DNA from: Caprella mutica
Lineage: Eukaryota; Arthropoda; Malacostraca; Amphipoda; Caprellidae
DNA: 64,000 nucleotides
Direction: 5' to 3'
Assembly: GCA_947561585.1 (NCBI GenBank)
Contig: CANNZV010000435.1
Span: 62,001 to 126,000 of the forward strand
Below are positions 36,041 through 62,956 of the stretch, in pieces (position 1 is the stretch's first letter; each line of letters starts with the position of its first letter). The notes beneath the pieces were generated by a model. The model made no database searches. It was not told the DNA's origin and saw only the letters and a program-made list of their open reading frames with translations. Made by a program: the position numbers and the translations under genes.

Positions 36041-36927
36041 ATGTACAATCAGCAAATCAAACAGCTACGACTCAAGTTGAATATATAAGTTATGTGTAGA
36101 AAAAGAATATCTTGCGATGGAATCTTTACGGACTTTTAGAGTGGGGTTAAAAGAGAGGATGTAAGCAATTAAAGACAATCGAAACTTTTGAGAAAGATAT
36201 GTGTTTTTTTTCATAGCTTTGAGTAAAAATATGTAAGTTATATACATATTTGAATTAGAGTTCATAATAATAACTAAGACCGAACAGTTTCAGTTTCAAT
36301 AATACTTTTATTCAAAACAAATAATAAATAAAGTGTTTATTATTAGTTATTTATTTCCAACTGTAAATATTTATTTTCATATTCTAATTTCCTTCTAAGA
36401 AAATTGAATACCAAAAATATTGATAACAATAGAACTTTTTAATAATAACAAAAAAATATAAAATCTTTCAAAACAGTGTATACTTTTTTGTGGGCTTCTA
36501 TATAATAAAATAATGAATGAAGGAACTATAATAAAAATGTAAAAAAAATGGAGAGAACGTTTATTTTTCCAGATATTTTTAGAACTTTGGTCCAAAAACC
36601 TCAGAAGTTATTTTGAAGACTGGAAGAGTTTTCGAATGAAATATTAATAATTGAGGTGATTCTTCTTCTCTATTTCAGTCTCATATAGCCCTATCCTTTA
36701 AAACTTCAAGTAGAGTTAAAAAAATGAAAGCACGATAGAAATGTGATAAAAAATCACGTATCCTAAATTAGAAAAGTTTGGTGGCTAAGTTTATGGAATA
36801 TTACAATATATTTTCTATTTATCACTGGTTCATATGAAATACTTAAAATACAGATGTTTTGAATTATTTTTAAAGCAATTTCTCGAGTACCCTAATATAT
36901 TTTCAAACAGATAACAATAAATAATAT
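36041..36927. other. AT-rich intergenic stretch
   Basis: At about 36689-36780, CTATCCTTTAAAACTTCAAG with following AGTTAAAAA matches the block at 17633, a small dispersed repeat. Nothing else is supported. Confidence 0.45.
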
Positions 36928-36936
36928 GAAATTAAC

Positions 36937-38009
36937 GGGTCTAGGACATCTCGTCAACGGACATCTCGTCCACGGACAATTCGTCCACGAATTGCTTTAT
37001 TTTATATTTGGAAGTGTGTATGGGATATATTTCTTATTATTTTTCACTATTACATTAGTAGCCAGGTGTAACTATATAATATTATTATAATGATTTAAGC
37101 TGAAACATTTCATATGAACTCATAAAAAATGTTTATCTATCGATTACAGTTATGAACTTAGATATTCAAAACGGGTTGACTGTATCATTAAGTTATTTAC
37201 CTCCTGTAATATTTTGCATTAATTAATGAGTTACGAGTATCTAAAACATGGAACTGAATTAACAGGGTACTAACAAGACTAAAAGTGGAAACGTAAGAAT
37301 GAGAATAAAATAATTACAATAGAGGTAAATGCTAATTATTTTGTATGCTTTTATGGAAATATGGAACAGTCCGAAAAGACGGACGTGTTTACGTTTATAT
37401 AGTTTAAAGTAGCACCAAAAAGTACCAATATCTAGCTATTTATTTTATATCACATTTAATTATCAATCAATTGTTTAGTAGTATATTATACATGTATGTA
37501 TTTTATGTAGTCATTGTCGAAAAGAATTCTGTCATAAAAAACTAATTTCTGAACCAAAAATGCTTCCAATAAGCTAACCTGAGTACCTACTAATATTGAT
37601 GTTTATGTTAGTTACTGTGAAAGTACACCACAAATAATGGTAGTTATTGTAAATATAGGAAAAAATGTTTCTGTTTTCTATGTTTATGTACTTTAATATC
37701 TCCGAGACATGCCTCGCTATTAATACAGATTTTATAAGACCAGTGTACAATAAGAGTGAGGCCTACTTGTAATCATCAATTAAAGTATTCAGTTTAGTTA
37801 TTTTCCTGTTGCCGGCCAGTAGGAACAGGAGAAGAAGATTGCGATAAGAATTAAGGCAAAGACCATCGAAAATGTGTGTTTTTTACCTTTATATTGTAGA
37901 ATATTATAAATAATATATAATAAACAATATGTACACTACACATTATAATCATAATACAAAATAAAGCATTTCGTGGACGAATTGTCCGTGGACGAAATGT
38001 CCGTGCACG
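36937..38009. mobile_element. Foldback-type element 1 (15-bp tandem inverted ends, 9-bp target duplication)
   Basis: The left end has three 15-bp units (GGACATCTCGTCAAC, GGACATCTCGTCCAC, GGACAATTCGTCCAC) followed by GAATTGCTTTATTTTA. The right end is the inverted equivalent with two units. GAAATTAAC flanks both sides (36928-36936 and 38010-38018), a perfect 9-bp target duplication. The 1-kb interior is AT-rich and codes for nothing. A 9-bp duplication with tandem inverted ends matches the layout of Drosophila FB elements, which are linked to the Mutator superfamily. Confidence 0.85.
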
Positions 38010-38466
38010 GAAATTAACACATATATACAATTTATGAACTCCTTCGATTACATTTGAATAGCTTTGAGTCTTTTATGGCAGCACTAAACTATATGAATAG
38101 CTAAGCTAAAGAACTGTTCAAATGACAATATATAATTCTAATAATAGATTTACAGTAGTGACTCAGTACATGATTGCATAAGCAAAAATGTAGTATGTTA
38201 TTGTTAGTTAGTTTAATAATGTTTAGTGAACTAAAGAAGCCAAGATAGATTATTTATACTATACTCCTGACTCCCAATATGAAGAATATATTATTTGTTT
38301 TAGTTATCTCCTCCCCTATCATCGAATACTGAATAAATTGCAGTCTAATTTCGAACTTTTACGTTTGTAAAACAGGTATAAACATTGAAATCTTGACAAC
38401 GGTACTCTGGGCCCCTATAACGGGGTGGAGCGAACTAGGTTGACCAATAGGTCGGAATATTGTAGT

Positions 38467-38564
38467 GCGGGTTTAACGTCTGCTTCGGAATCAAAGAGCA
38501 TATCGCTGATGTCAAAAGGAAATAAGGTACAAGGGACTGAAAGAAGCTGTCAGAAAGGAAAGTG
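38467..38564 (+). repeat. Dispersed repeat family A, copy 3
   Basis: TTTAACGTCTGCTTCGGAAT, ATATCGCTGATGTCAAAAGG, AAGGGACTGAAAGAAGC and AGAAAGGAAAGTG match the 17389 copy in order. It lies downstream of the 3' end of the Star-like gene, about 200 bp past its stop. Confidence 0.7.
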
Positions 38565-38763
38565 GTTCCATGAACATCCAAATGGAGTGAATTTGATGGG
38601 AGGAGATTGTTTTGAATATCTAAACGATATGTTTACGTGATGATATATAAAGTGGCTACAACATTTTATATAGTATAGTTAAGGTAATGTGAATGATTTT
38701 TATATGAAGAATAATTCGCATGCAGTATGATGTGTGTTTTTTTGGATAAAACGACAAAAATGA

Positions 38764-53681
<14,918 letters not shown>

Positions 53682-53817
53682 CTGCAAAATTATATTGAGA
53701 AACAGATAAAGATGATATCTTCAATCCCTATGTTTACGTTAAATGAAAAGAGATTTCTTGAAGCGTAAAAAGATATATACGTAATATGCGTTACTCTTCG
53801 CCAGACTGGTTTAGCAC

Positions 53818-54960
53818 GGTTGATAGACGTTTCGTCCACAGACGTTTCGCCGACAGACGTTTCGTCGACAGACGTTTCGTCGACAAGACGCTTCGTCGAC
53901 AGGACTTCTCGTCGACAAGACGTTTCGTCGATAAATTTTCGTAAATGGGATATTAACAATTTCTTATATTACAAAACATGTACTTTAACAGAACAATGTA
54001 TCAAACGATCAAATTACAAAATTGAATAATGGTAGGGAAAATAAATTTCTATCGTTTTTCTACTTTAATAGGTACTAAACCAGAACTACTCGATAATACA
54101 AAATTATTTTAAAGTAATTTGAAAAATTGTATATGCAAGACAAATTATATCGTACCAAATAATGAAATAATTGTAAACTAAAGGACTAAATTAAAACACA
54201 AAGAGAATTTTTTAAATTAATTCTTTGTCTATAAGTAGCCACGTGTCACAACTGCCTCGCTGGCTCGGGTAATGGTGTCTTTTCGAGTACTTTGAGAATT
54301 GTGATAATGATACCCTAGTTCTATAATATTATGTAATAAACTCATATTATTCTCGGAGAGGGTGTTTAATATTTGTTTCCCACATGATCAAAATATGAAA
54401 ATGGGATGTCGTTTCATTTTCTATTTTGAGCCAACTACTTGTTTCTTAAGAATCATTTTTTGGTAAAAAAAACTTAAATATCGATAAAGCTTCGACGGCG
54501 AGTATAATTTTTATAAAATCGTGCAATGCAATCTAGGATTCTCACTTAGCCGAACACTCGTAGTAGTCGAACAGTGGGCATTTACCTACTAATAATGGCT
54601 TGTCAATCACAAATCCGACGATATAAATCTTATTATTATGAAACGTAAATTATTGAGAGGAAATTGTTGGAAATTTTAAATATCACAAACTTAACTCGAC
54701 CCAAAAGTATTGAATTACATTAAAATAATTTGTTATCATTGACTAGTTTTGGTTTAATATCAAAGTAGGAAAACAATTTAATTATATTTAATAGTTTTCA
54801 TCATGACCATCATTCCATTTTGCATTTTGATCGTTATTCTGTTAAAGTACATGTTTTGTAACATTAGAAATTGTTAATATCCCATTTACGAAAATTTGTT
54901 GACGGAAAGTCCTGTCAACGTATGTCGGAGAAACGTCTGTCGACGAAACGTCTGCACACC
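53818..54960. mobile_element. Foldback-type element 3, perfect 9-bp target duplication
   Basis: GTTTAGCAC flanks both ends exactly (53809-53817 and 54961-54969). The left end has about seven units of CAGACGTTTCGTCGA and variants; the right end has fewer, inverted. The inverted match then continues for about 95 bp of unique sequence (CGTAAATGGGATATTAACAA; CAAAACATGTACTTTAACAG), so the full inverted repeat is about 200 bp. The interior is non-coding. The long repeats and 9-bp duplication fit Mutator-like or FB elements. Confidence 0.9.
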
Positions 54961-55239
54961 GTTTAGCACAAACCTTCCGGCACAAGCTACCAATTACAAC
55001 TCAGGTACTACCCACTAGTTAACTTTTTATACCTTCTATACCTAACACGTACCTAAACCGAACTGACGGGTTTTTTAACGGAGATATCAGCTTTTTGTAC
55101 AACAACGTTAGGGTAGGTTAGGAAAGTAACACAATATGAGGCTATTTTTGTGCTTAGATAAGTTATACATTATTCAGTCTATAGGAAATGTAATACAATG
55201 TTACATATTGACTCAATAGGTGCATATAATTGGATGCCA

Positions 55240-55410
55240 TATAGGTTAAGTTACGAATTATCGTTCAGTTTCACATCTACGGTCATATAAGAAAAAGTAA
55301 TCAAATAATAATTGTTTAATTATTTTGTTATCCTCTGATATCATATTTACCAATTATTATATAGTTTTTTCTTATATGAAACTGACCGATAATTCGTAAC
55401 ATTCCCTATG
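55240..55410. mobile_element. Small MITE, full inverted copy
   Basis: The left arm TTACGAATTATCGTTCAGTT and inverted right arm TTACGAATTATCGGTCAGTT, with TTTCTTATATGA on both sides, make a foldable 150-bp element. Single-arm fragments are at 1213 and 51915. Confidence 0.8.
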
Positions 55411-55484
55411 TGTAACAATAATGTTGAGCAATATTCTGCCTATCTTAAAATATTGAGTGGATGTTAATATGTATTGATAAAAAC

Positions 55485-56427
55485 AGATCTTTCCCATTTG
55501 ACGACCCCCACCAAATTTAATTCAAATTATTTTGTATATGTATTTTTGTCCATAGAATCCGAAAATCGAAACCGTTTCTTGTAGAAACTAATACTTTTTG
55601 AGATATGAGGGTTTAAAGTTATTTATTTCCTATGTGTTACTGAAGGATTGAGAAATTTGAAAAAACTCGTGTTTTCATTGAAATTACTTATACAATATAT
55701 ATTTTTTGGCGTGAAATAGTAATGTAGTTTGTGGTATCCGCTAGTTTGTTGTACTGCACACTTCACGATTGTTTAATGACTTGTCAGGGAGGTTTGGGGG
55801 CGGCACGCCCCCCTAAATACATATATCAAATATATTTCCAGTTTCCGTGATATTTTCAAATTATTACTTCAATACTGATATTTGTAATTGGGGGTGTGCC
55901 GCCCCCATACCCCCCTGCCAGGTCATTAAACAATCATGTAGTGTGCAGTACAACTAACTAGAGGATACAACAAACTACATTACGAAAAGAAAGAAGAAAT
56001 TCAATGTGGAACAAGTAGAGGGATGATAGATTCCTATTTGTGTGAATTCATCTGGAGGAGCAGACACGCTGAAAAGAACCTTTTTGTCGAAATAGTGAGA
56101 AATATTGTTATTTGTCATGAAAAATAACTAAAATAACAACATGTGTTACTGTTTATTAAATTATTCCCCTTTTTTATTAATTTCCATATTTATTTTGTAC
56201 TACTTTTTGTGTTTATTATACAATTTTTCATTGAAAACACGTGTTTTTTCAAAGTTCTCAATCCTTCAGTAATACATAGGAAATAAATAACTTCAAACCC
56301 TCATATCTCAAAAACTATTAGTTTTTACAAAAAACGGTTTCGACTTTCGGATTCTATGGACAAAAAAACATATAAATTTTTTAATTTAAATTAAATCTGA
56401 TGGGGGTCGTCAAATGGGAAAGATCCG
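55485..56427. mobile_element. Non-autonomous element with about 210-bp inverted repeats, containing a nested MITE
   Basis: The left arm begins AGATCTTTCCCATTTGACGA and includes TCCATAGAATCCGAAAATCG and TGAAGGATTGAGAA; the right arm is its inverse with moderate divergence. No transposase is visible. The superfamily is undecided. Confidence 0.82.
55719..55983. mobile_element. Nested MITE with about 110-bp arms and GC-rich inner ends
   Basis: Left arm GTAATGTAGTTTGTGGTATC and inverted right arm GTAATGTAGTTTGTTGTATC run on through TTGTTTAATGACCTGGCAGG to GGGGGCGGCAC. The C/G tracts contrast with the AT-rich host element. It can fold into a nearly complete hairpin. Confidence 0.85.
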
Positions 56428-59035
56428 TAAAAACGTATATATTTTTATTAACACATTTCAAATAAAATGTACATACTTCAAATAATATACAACATCGAAT
56501 AATTCTGAAAAAACTTTCAACATTTTAAACAATTTTATATTTTTCATCAACAATTTAAAATGCATATTCAGGTATATTTGTTTTCCCAAATATATTCTTT
56601 TTGCGATCAATGTTTTCTGCATATTTTTTATAAATTAATCATTAAAATACATGCCCTTTAATATTTCAAAGTAATTTACCAATGAGTTATATTTCGATAG
56701 GAATAATAATTTTAATCTATCATCTAATTTTACTTTTTAATTTTACTATCTAAATTTCAATATAAATTACCTTTCATTAAATTATAGCATTTTAAATAAT
56801 CCTATACCTGAAAATGTTGTGAATTTTATTTGAGATTAATTTTATTAAATTTATTGACAAAACAAGTTCAGTGTGTAAATCATATTCAAGAATATTATTA
56901 ACATTTTCATAATAAAATGAGATTGTATAGTATACCCTAAGTTGGAACATTCAGTTTTCTATGTACATTCAAAGAGAATTTTAATGCAAGACTCAGTTAT
57001 ATATTATTCAAAATTGTTAATATTTGAAACAATAATAAAATATACTACAGGTATTAAGATATATATAAGTTAACAAATTTAATTTAAATTATTTGATATA
57101 GGTATACATAAAAATTATCATTCAATTCAAAATTTTAAAACACATCAAATATCAAGTTAAAATACCATATTTATTTACAATATATTAATAGTTTGCCATT
57201 TATTCATATACGAACCATTTATTTCAGAATTTCTATCATTTAAGTCTTTTTCTTGAAGAATTGCATAGAGTTACTAGAGGTTCAAGTTTATGCACCTCAT
57301 TTGCAATCATTTTACCGTTATTTATAATTAGTTTAACTCCTAATATATGTACATGTTACTATTAACTTTCTTAATCATTTTATCGTTATTTATAATTAGT
57401 TTTACTCCTAATATATGTACATGTTACTATTAACTTTCTTAATCATTTTACTGTTATTAATTAATTATCAAACTCTTTTATCTTAATATTTTATTTTAAT
57501 TATCTATTTTCTGTTAATATTTGATGTTGAATGAAATGCTCCGTCTTTTCTTCTCTTCCTAATTATTCTCCCCTAAAATATGCTGGCTTAGCAGTTTAAA
57601 AAAGCTATAGTTTAATATTTTACAAAGAGACTCATCATGCCATCACACTATTAAAAGTGGAATGGCTTCATTAGATCCATTTCATTAACATATCCCCAAT
57701 TATAATCGCAAAATATCTACCTATATGACAATTACATTTATTTTCTACCTTAGCTTTTGTTTGGATGTTAATTAGAAAATGTGTTGCATTGGAGAAAAAC
57801 GAGGAATTTTAGAGTGAATAAAAAAACGATTCTTTTAGAAAGGGAAGTTTCGAGTCTCCAAATTTTAAATCATTTAAAAAAATGTTACCTCTACATGATC
57901 GGAAACTTACCCAATCTATTATAATTTTCATGGGAAATTATAATTCATAATTTTTATTTATGATATAATTCTGTGCATTGAAATTCGATTTATAGTATTT
58001 ATAATAATTAACTTCGATGAGGGGAAATTTATGTTTTTTTTTGAGAAGACATTCCTGTTAAATGTTCCTAAATAAATTTTGTTTGCTATCATGTTTTTGT
58101 GTGTTAATCTACACAATTGTTATTGTAAATACATATAAACAATTTGAAACAAAACACAAATATGATGTATATCAGATAATTATCTCATATATGTCAGATA
58201 ACTTGCATATATATACTGTGAAAATAATTTCAGTGTCAATCGAAACATCTATTTATTTTATTACTAGTATTTATGAAAACTTAGTAACTTTTTAGACCTC
58301 TCCTATATTTTCGAATGCAACAGAATTGCTGTAAAAAATATCAAAATACTGTAAAATGTGTGTTTTAACTCAATCAATTTTACATTTGATTACAAAAAAA
58401 TGTGTCACTGCAAACGTTTTCTCAACAGTACATTTTTTTAAAACTGACCTGAATACTATGAACGTCACACATATTCATCCACATCGTGAACTTCATTGGC
58501 AATGGACAGGCCTTGAGTCTTCGGCATCCAATTTCAGTTGAATTCTTTGAAACTCACTCAATATTCGACAAAAGAATCCACAATTCGGTCAATTTTGGTA
58601 CGGTAATAGAAGTCACAGTTCTGAATGCTCTCTGCCGAATATAGCAGGCTAGTTGGATAATTTTAAACGTATTTGTTGACTTCAAAAGGTAATTATGCGC
58701 TACTGCGTTACAATTGGCAACTATTTTCCATTTATAATAGTGTGTAATCGTGTCCAATAAAGAACGGAGATTTATTTGTTTGGATCGACATTTTATTTGA
58801 ATAGATTTATTTCTCGTTTTTGAATATATGTTTAATTCAGAGTAGAGTTTTTTTTAATACTTGTCACTTGCTTTTTTATTCTCCCTTTACGGAAGTGTTC
58901 ATCATGTTGACTTTTCTTGTTCTTTTACATTAAGTAATTGATTATTCGCAATTTAATAAGTTGAACAATTGACCATTCGATCAACTGTAGGAAGGCAGTT
59001 AATAATAAAGTGAAATTACTTCTATCAGCTGCACC
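56428..59035. other. Very AT-rich intergenic stretch
   Basis: At 57306-57460 a 68-bp unit (CATTTTACCGTTATTTATAA, CCTAATATATGTACATGTTA) occurs twice plus a partial third copy. A less AT-rich patch at about 58450-58760 has a 67-codon minus-strand frame with no recognised domain. Nothing else is supported. Confidence 0.5.
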
Positions 59036-60185
59036 CAGAGCTGGGCATGAAGTACTTTAAATGTACTTTATAAAGTACTAAGAACATGACTAAAAACTAA
59101 ACTAATTTACATCTTAGAAAAGTAATTAATCACTCGAATGTACTTTATTACATTTAAGTTAATTTTAAAGCATATTTTTATATGTATGCAAGATTAACTT
59201 AATAGAATCCATTAATCAAAATATGATTTCTTTAACATTTCTGCCTTATTCCTGAAACAAAAATCTATAATTCTACAATGCAAGATTATTTAAAGCATTT
59301 TACTATTTATTCGCAAAAGTTCATTCTTGACAGATAGAAAAGTCGCTCAACGAAGCAGAAGATTGCATTGTACCTCATTAATAATGTTTTTATCCATTAA
59401 TTCGTGACTATAGAGGTTTTTAGGTTTCGAAACTTATCTGGAAGATATGTAATGACTACTCCCACTGACTAAAGTGATCCTTGCTGACCTTGCTCCAGAA
59501 CAAAAATAGACCTCTTCTTCCGCTGAGCTGGACACAGTTTCGCTTACGGAAGGGGGTTAACAAATCGTTAACATTGCGTAATAAAATGTTCTTCACAAAC
59601 TCATGTTTCTCTTTATGATTCCATCTTGATTGTGACCCACTTCAACTTGAAACATAAATGAAAAATTTATTGAAATAAAAAAAGACAATTACACAGAGTA
59701 TAATGCATCTTAAAAATATACTGTAATTGTATATTTCGTAATCAGTCGTAATCAGACAATCTCCCACTTCTATAAACAAATTATTAATTAGTTACCTAAT
59801 ATATTAATATATATGAGTGAGTGACGGTGCAATAATTGAATCTTGTATTTCTGGCTCATTTTCCAAGTTAGTTTTCGAATCTCTTTTGGACATTGAGACA
59901 TGGCATTGATGAGAAGCCTATAACAGTGCTCTCCTTTTCTCTTTATATTTGCCAATTTAGTTTCAATGTTAAGTATGGAAATGTATATTCGTTATATAGG
60001 AGTATTTGCTGCCACTTGCAACGTGAACATATTTCAAAACAATGTAACTATTTATTCATGTTATTAATAATATGTTTAAAAAATAATACTGAAGTGCTAT
60101 TGAGTACTTCCTAATTAATTATTAATAAAACTATTTAAGTGCTAAATTTATTTAATTGTTGAAGTACTTAAGTACTTTTTTATTA
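59036..60185. mobile_element. Probable truncated hAT-like non-autonomous element
   Basis: The left end CAGAGCTGGGCATGAAGTAC followed by AAGTAC/GTACTT palindromes is the usual look of hAT-type non-autonomous elements. The right region also carries AAGTACTTAAGTACTTTTTT near 60165, but the expected terminal GCCCAGCTCTG is missing; a 14-bp repeat array starts there instead. Confidence 0.55.
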
Positions 60186-60306
60186 CTAGAGCAATTCTTC
60201 TTTCGAGCAATAATTGTTCGTTCCAGCCATTGTTTTTCGCGCAATTATTGAATCGAGAATGTGTTTCCGAGCAAGTGTTTTCGAGCAATTGTTTTCGAGC
60301 AATTTA
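60186..60306. repeat. 14-bp degenerate tandem array, TTTTCGAGCAATTG
   Basis: About six to eight diverged copies, clearest at 60270-60304. Its unit resembles the TTCG-containing units of the foldback elements, but no inverted partner was found. Confidence 0.7.
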
Positions 60307-60589
60307 CCGGCTACCAATTAATGTAGTTTTGTGTCAACGAGTTTTTGACTAATGTAATTAATCATTAAATTCAACACCTATTAATATCTTAGTAAATTTA
60401 AAACAAGAAAATCGAAGTGGAGATTGTCTAATATTACCGATTATGAAGAACATATGTATTTTATATTATCCTAAAGTATATTAATAGAGTTTTTATTAAT
60501 GAAAGCTAACACATCCACATCTCATTCCTAAAGCAATGAAAACCCGGCATTAAAATGGAAGCTACATCTATACAAGAAAGAATTTAATT

Positions 60590-61190
60590 ACATCTTCATG
60601 AAATTAAATAATTATAATAACCGATTTACGGTGGTAATTTAGACTTTAAATATATCTAAATTTGAATTATTTAAACCATGTACTGCTTTCATCCAATAAT
60701 CCCAACAAAATCCTGACGATAATTATATTATCATATTAACGATAAAATGCGGGGAAGAATAATGGTAATCGTATATACTCTAAATGGCTAATGACCTCAG
60801 CAATGGAGATGGCTCTTCTTACAAATTAAGGTTAGGATTTCACTTCAGTTTGGAATGTTATTCGATATCAGATCTCCAGTCACTTCCATGACAAAGACTC
60901 TAATATCTCTGACAAGATGGTCCAGAATTCCATTCCTAGATCTGTTTCTCCAATCTCCATTGAAGATGGAATGGTAAAAGACCAAGTCCATTCCAGATCG
61001 TTTTCAAGGTAACCGTAATTGAAAGATGGCGGTGGGAAATGACTCCATTGAAGTTGATCATATCTTCAATTACTGTCCTCAGATTTCAGATCGAATTTAC
61101 TCAATCCTTTTTTATGAATTCAATCTGCATGAAATGGTCATGTGGAACTAGATATTGATCTGAACAAATGAATAAAATTAAAAAGTGATG
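60590..61190. promoter_or_regulatory. Candidate conserved non-coding block
   Basis: Less AT-rich than its surroundings, single-copy and not open in any frame. It includes AAGATGGCGGTGG, which matches YY1/Pho-type sites, several GATGGAATGG/CCATTCC pairs, and TAAT cores. Inference from composition and motifs only. Confidence 0.22.
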
Positions 61191-61599
61191 TGATTGGGGG
61201 TGTAGATTATTTATTAGAATTCTTACGATTTTATTGTAGTTTTTGAAACATTTTAAAATCTATTCTTGAGCTTATAGTTTCAATTTTAAAGTTAACAAAT
61301 ATTTTATAACGCTTTTGCCTCATAAGAATCGAATCAATATAAAAAAGGACGTTTTTAAGTTCAAAACGTCGAGTTGTATAAAATTATGAGTCCTTTCAAT
61401 CTAATAACAATCTAAATAGAATAAGTTATTGTAAAAGTTCTGTGACGTAAGTTAGTTACTTACCTGTTCCATGTACTTGGATTGAATATAAAATTCTCAA
61501 ATACTTCTCTGGTACAGAATAAATACTCAAAATATATTAATATAATAGTTAAAAATATAACTGATTGGAATAAAGTATTAATAACTTGATCCTTGGTTA

Positions 61600-61870
61600 C
61601 GTGCATCACTCTTCACACTGTTTATCAATTCCACCTTCAGTTGTGTAAGTGAATACCATTGAGTAAACCCTGCCAATAATAACTGTTCTGAGCCTTGCTT
61701 GGTCTTTAGCCAGCGAACCAAACGTATAAAACTCTCCGTCAGCATTTTTCGGAAAGTCACCCCTACGGCTCGATGACTGATACGCGACAATTTGTTCGAG
61801 TATTGGTGATTTGTCACGCGGAATATACTGAGCCTTCCAACTGAAAATTATTTCCAACTTTTATTCTGAA
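61600..61870 (-). other. Exon-like GC-rich segment, two open frames, unassigned
   Basis: GC content rises abruptly, and two minus-strand frames stay open for 75-85 codons. Acceptor-like TTTCAG occurs at both candidate upstream edges. One frame reads WKAQYIPRDKSPILEQIVAY to IIGRVYSMVFTYT before a stop; the other ends with KSDARNQGSSY. The IIGRVYSMVFTYT stretch faintly recalls the central strand of bacterial BrnT-type proteins, but the family's start is not evident and the match is split between frames. It could equally be an unlinked exon, or a piece of a transposon. It has no visible link to the Star-like gene, which lies downstream on the same strand. Confidence 0.3.
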
Positions 61871-62956
61871 ATACAGTGACACACCGGGAATGTATGAGCG
61901 ATAAATTCAGGTTATTGTCTAAATACTTCCACTGTTGAACAGCTACCTACAACAGGAAAATGAAAACAGTATCGAAAAAAGTAAATAAAAAACAGTATTG
62001 AATAGCTACCTACAACAGGAAAATAAGTTAATTACGATATCTCATGATAGAAATCGTATTAACTGATATTGTTTATTGGTTTATGTCATATGGAATGAAA
62101 ATATAATTGGTGATAGTAATTGATACTATTAATCATCGTCCGATGAACAAGATTTTGCAATGATTAATTAATTAATAAAATTAAATGATGACAAATATAG
62201 CGATATATGTTAATAGTTATGTAACTATTATTTGTTATTACTATTTTATATTGGCTGAAATATTTGAATTTTTAAGAAGTTATATGATTGATTATAATTT
62301 TTCATATAAATAAATAATTTAGTGTTAGAATTTTCTTTATTACTTTTTATTACCAAATGTATGAATTTATTATGGAAGGAATTCAGATTATTTAAATATT
62401 AGGTAGGCCCCGCATTTTTTTAAACCAAAATCACGACTTCGACTTATTACAAATGGTAATAAGAGCGAAGCATTACTCGAAATGGTTTGGAGGATGTTTG
62501 AGGAGTTAAAATTTTGTAGTAACTTCGAGTCATACCTCGCAATTAAACCAATTATCACAGCTTCACCTGTAAAACATCATAGCTTCATCAGGGTACTGCC
62601 ATTATATACTACAATAGCTATAGCTACTATGCTCTCTCATTATTTTCTTTTTCCTAATGGGTTGAACGTACAAATTCATTGAATTTTTCAAACAAAAAAC
62701 AGGATTAAAAACCAGTAAAATATGAGGTATATCATTCTCATCAAAAATTCATTACCAAATATTTTCGACCCCGTAGCGCTCCCTCGTCAACATTTCGACT
62801 CTGACGGTACAACATAGGCATCGGACTGAAAACAAATGTAATCGTTGTTAATTTGTGACAAGGCCGTAGAGTATTTACTGGTGTACTTTTATTGTAGTCA
62901 CAGTGTTTATTGTGTTTGGAACAGAGGTTTTATGACTATTTGATGGTGTGATAGAA
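61871..62956. other. AT-rich intergenic stretch
   Basis: A duplicated CAGCTACCTACAACAGGAAAA segment appears at about 61940 and 62004. Nothing else is recognised. Confidence 0.5.

Noticed and set aside
58062..58295. 77-codon hydrophobic frame resembling a membrane protein
   Set aside because: Runs of Ile/Phe/Tyr/Lys are expected from very AT-rich DNA; no signal for splicing or homology is visible.
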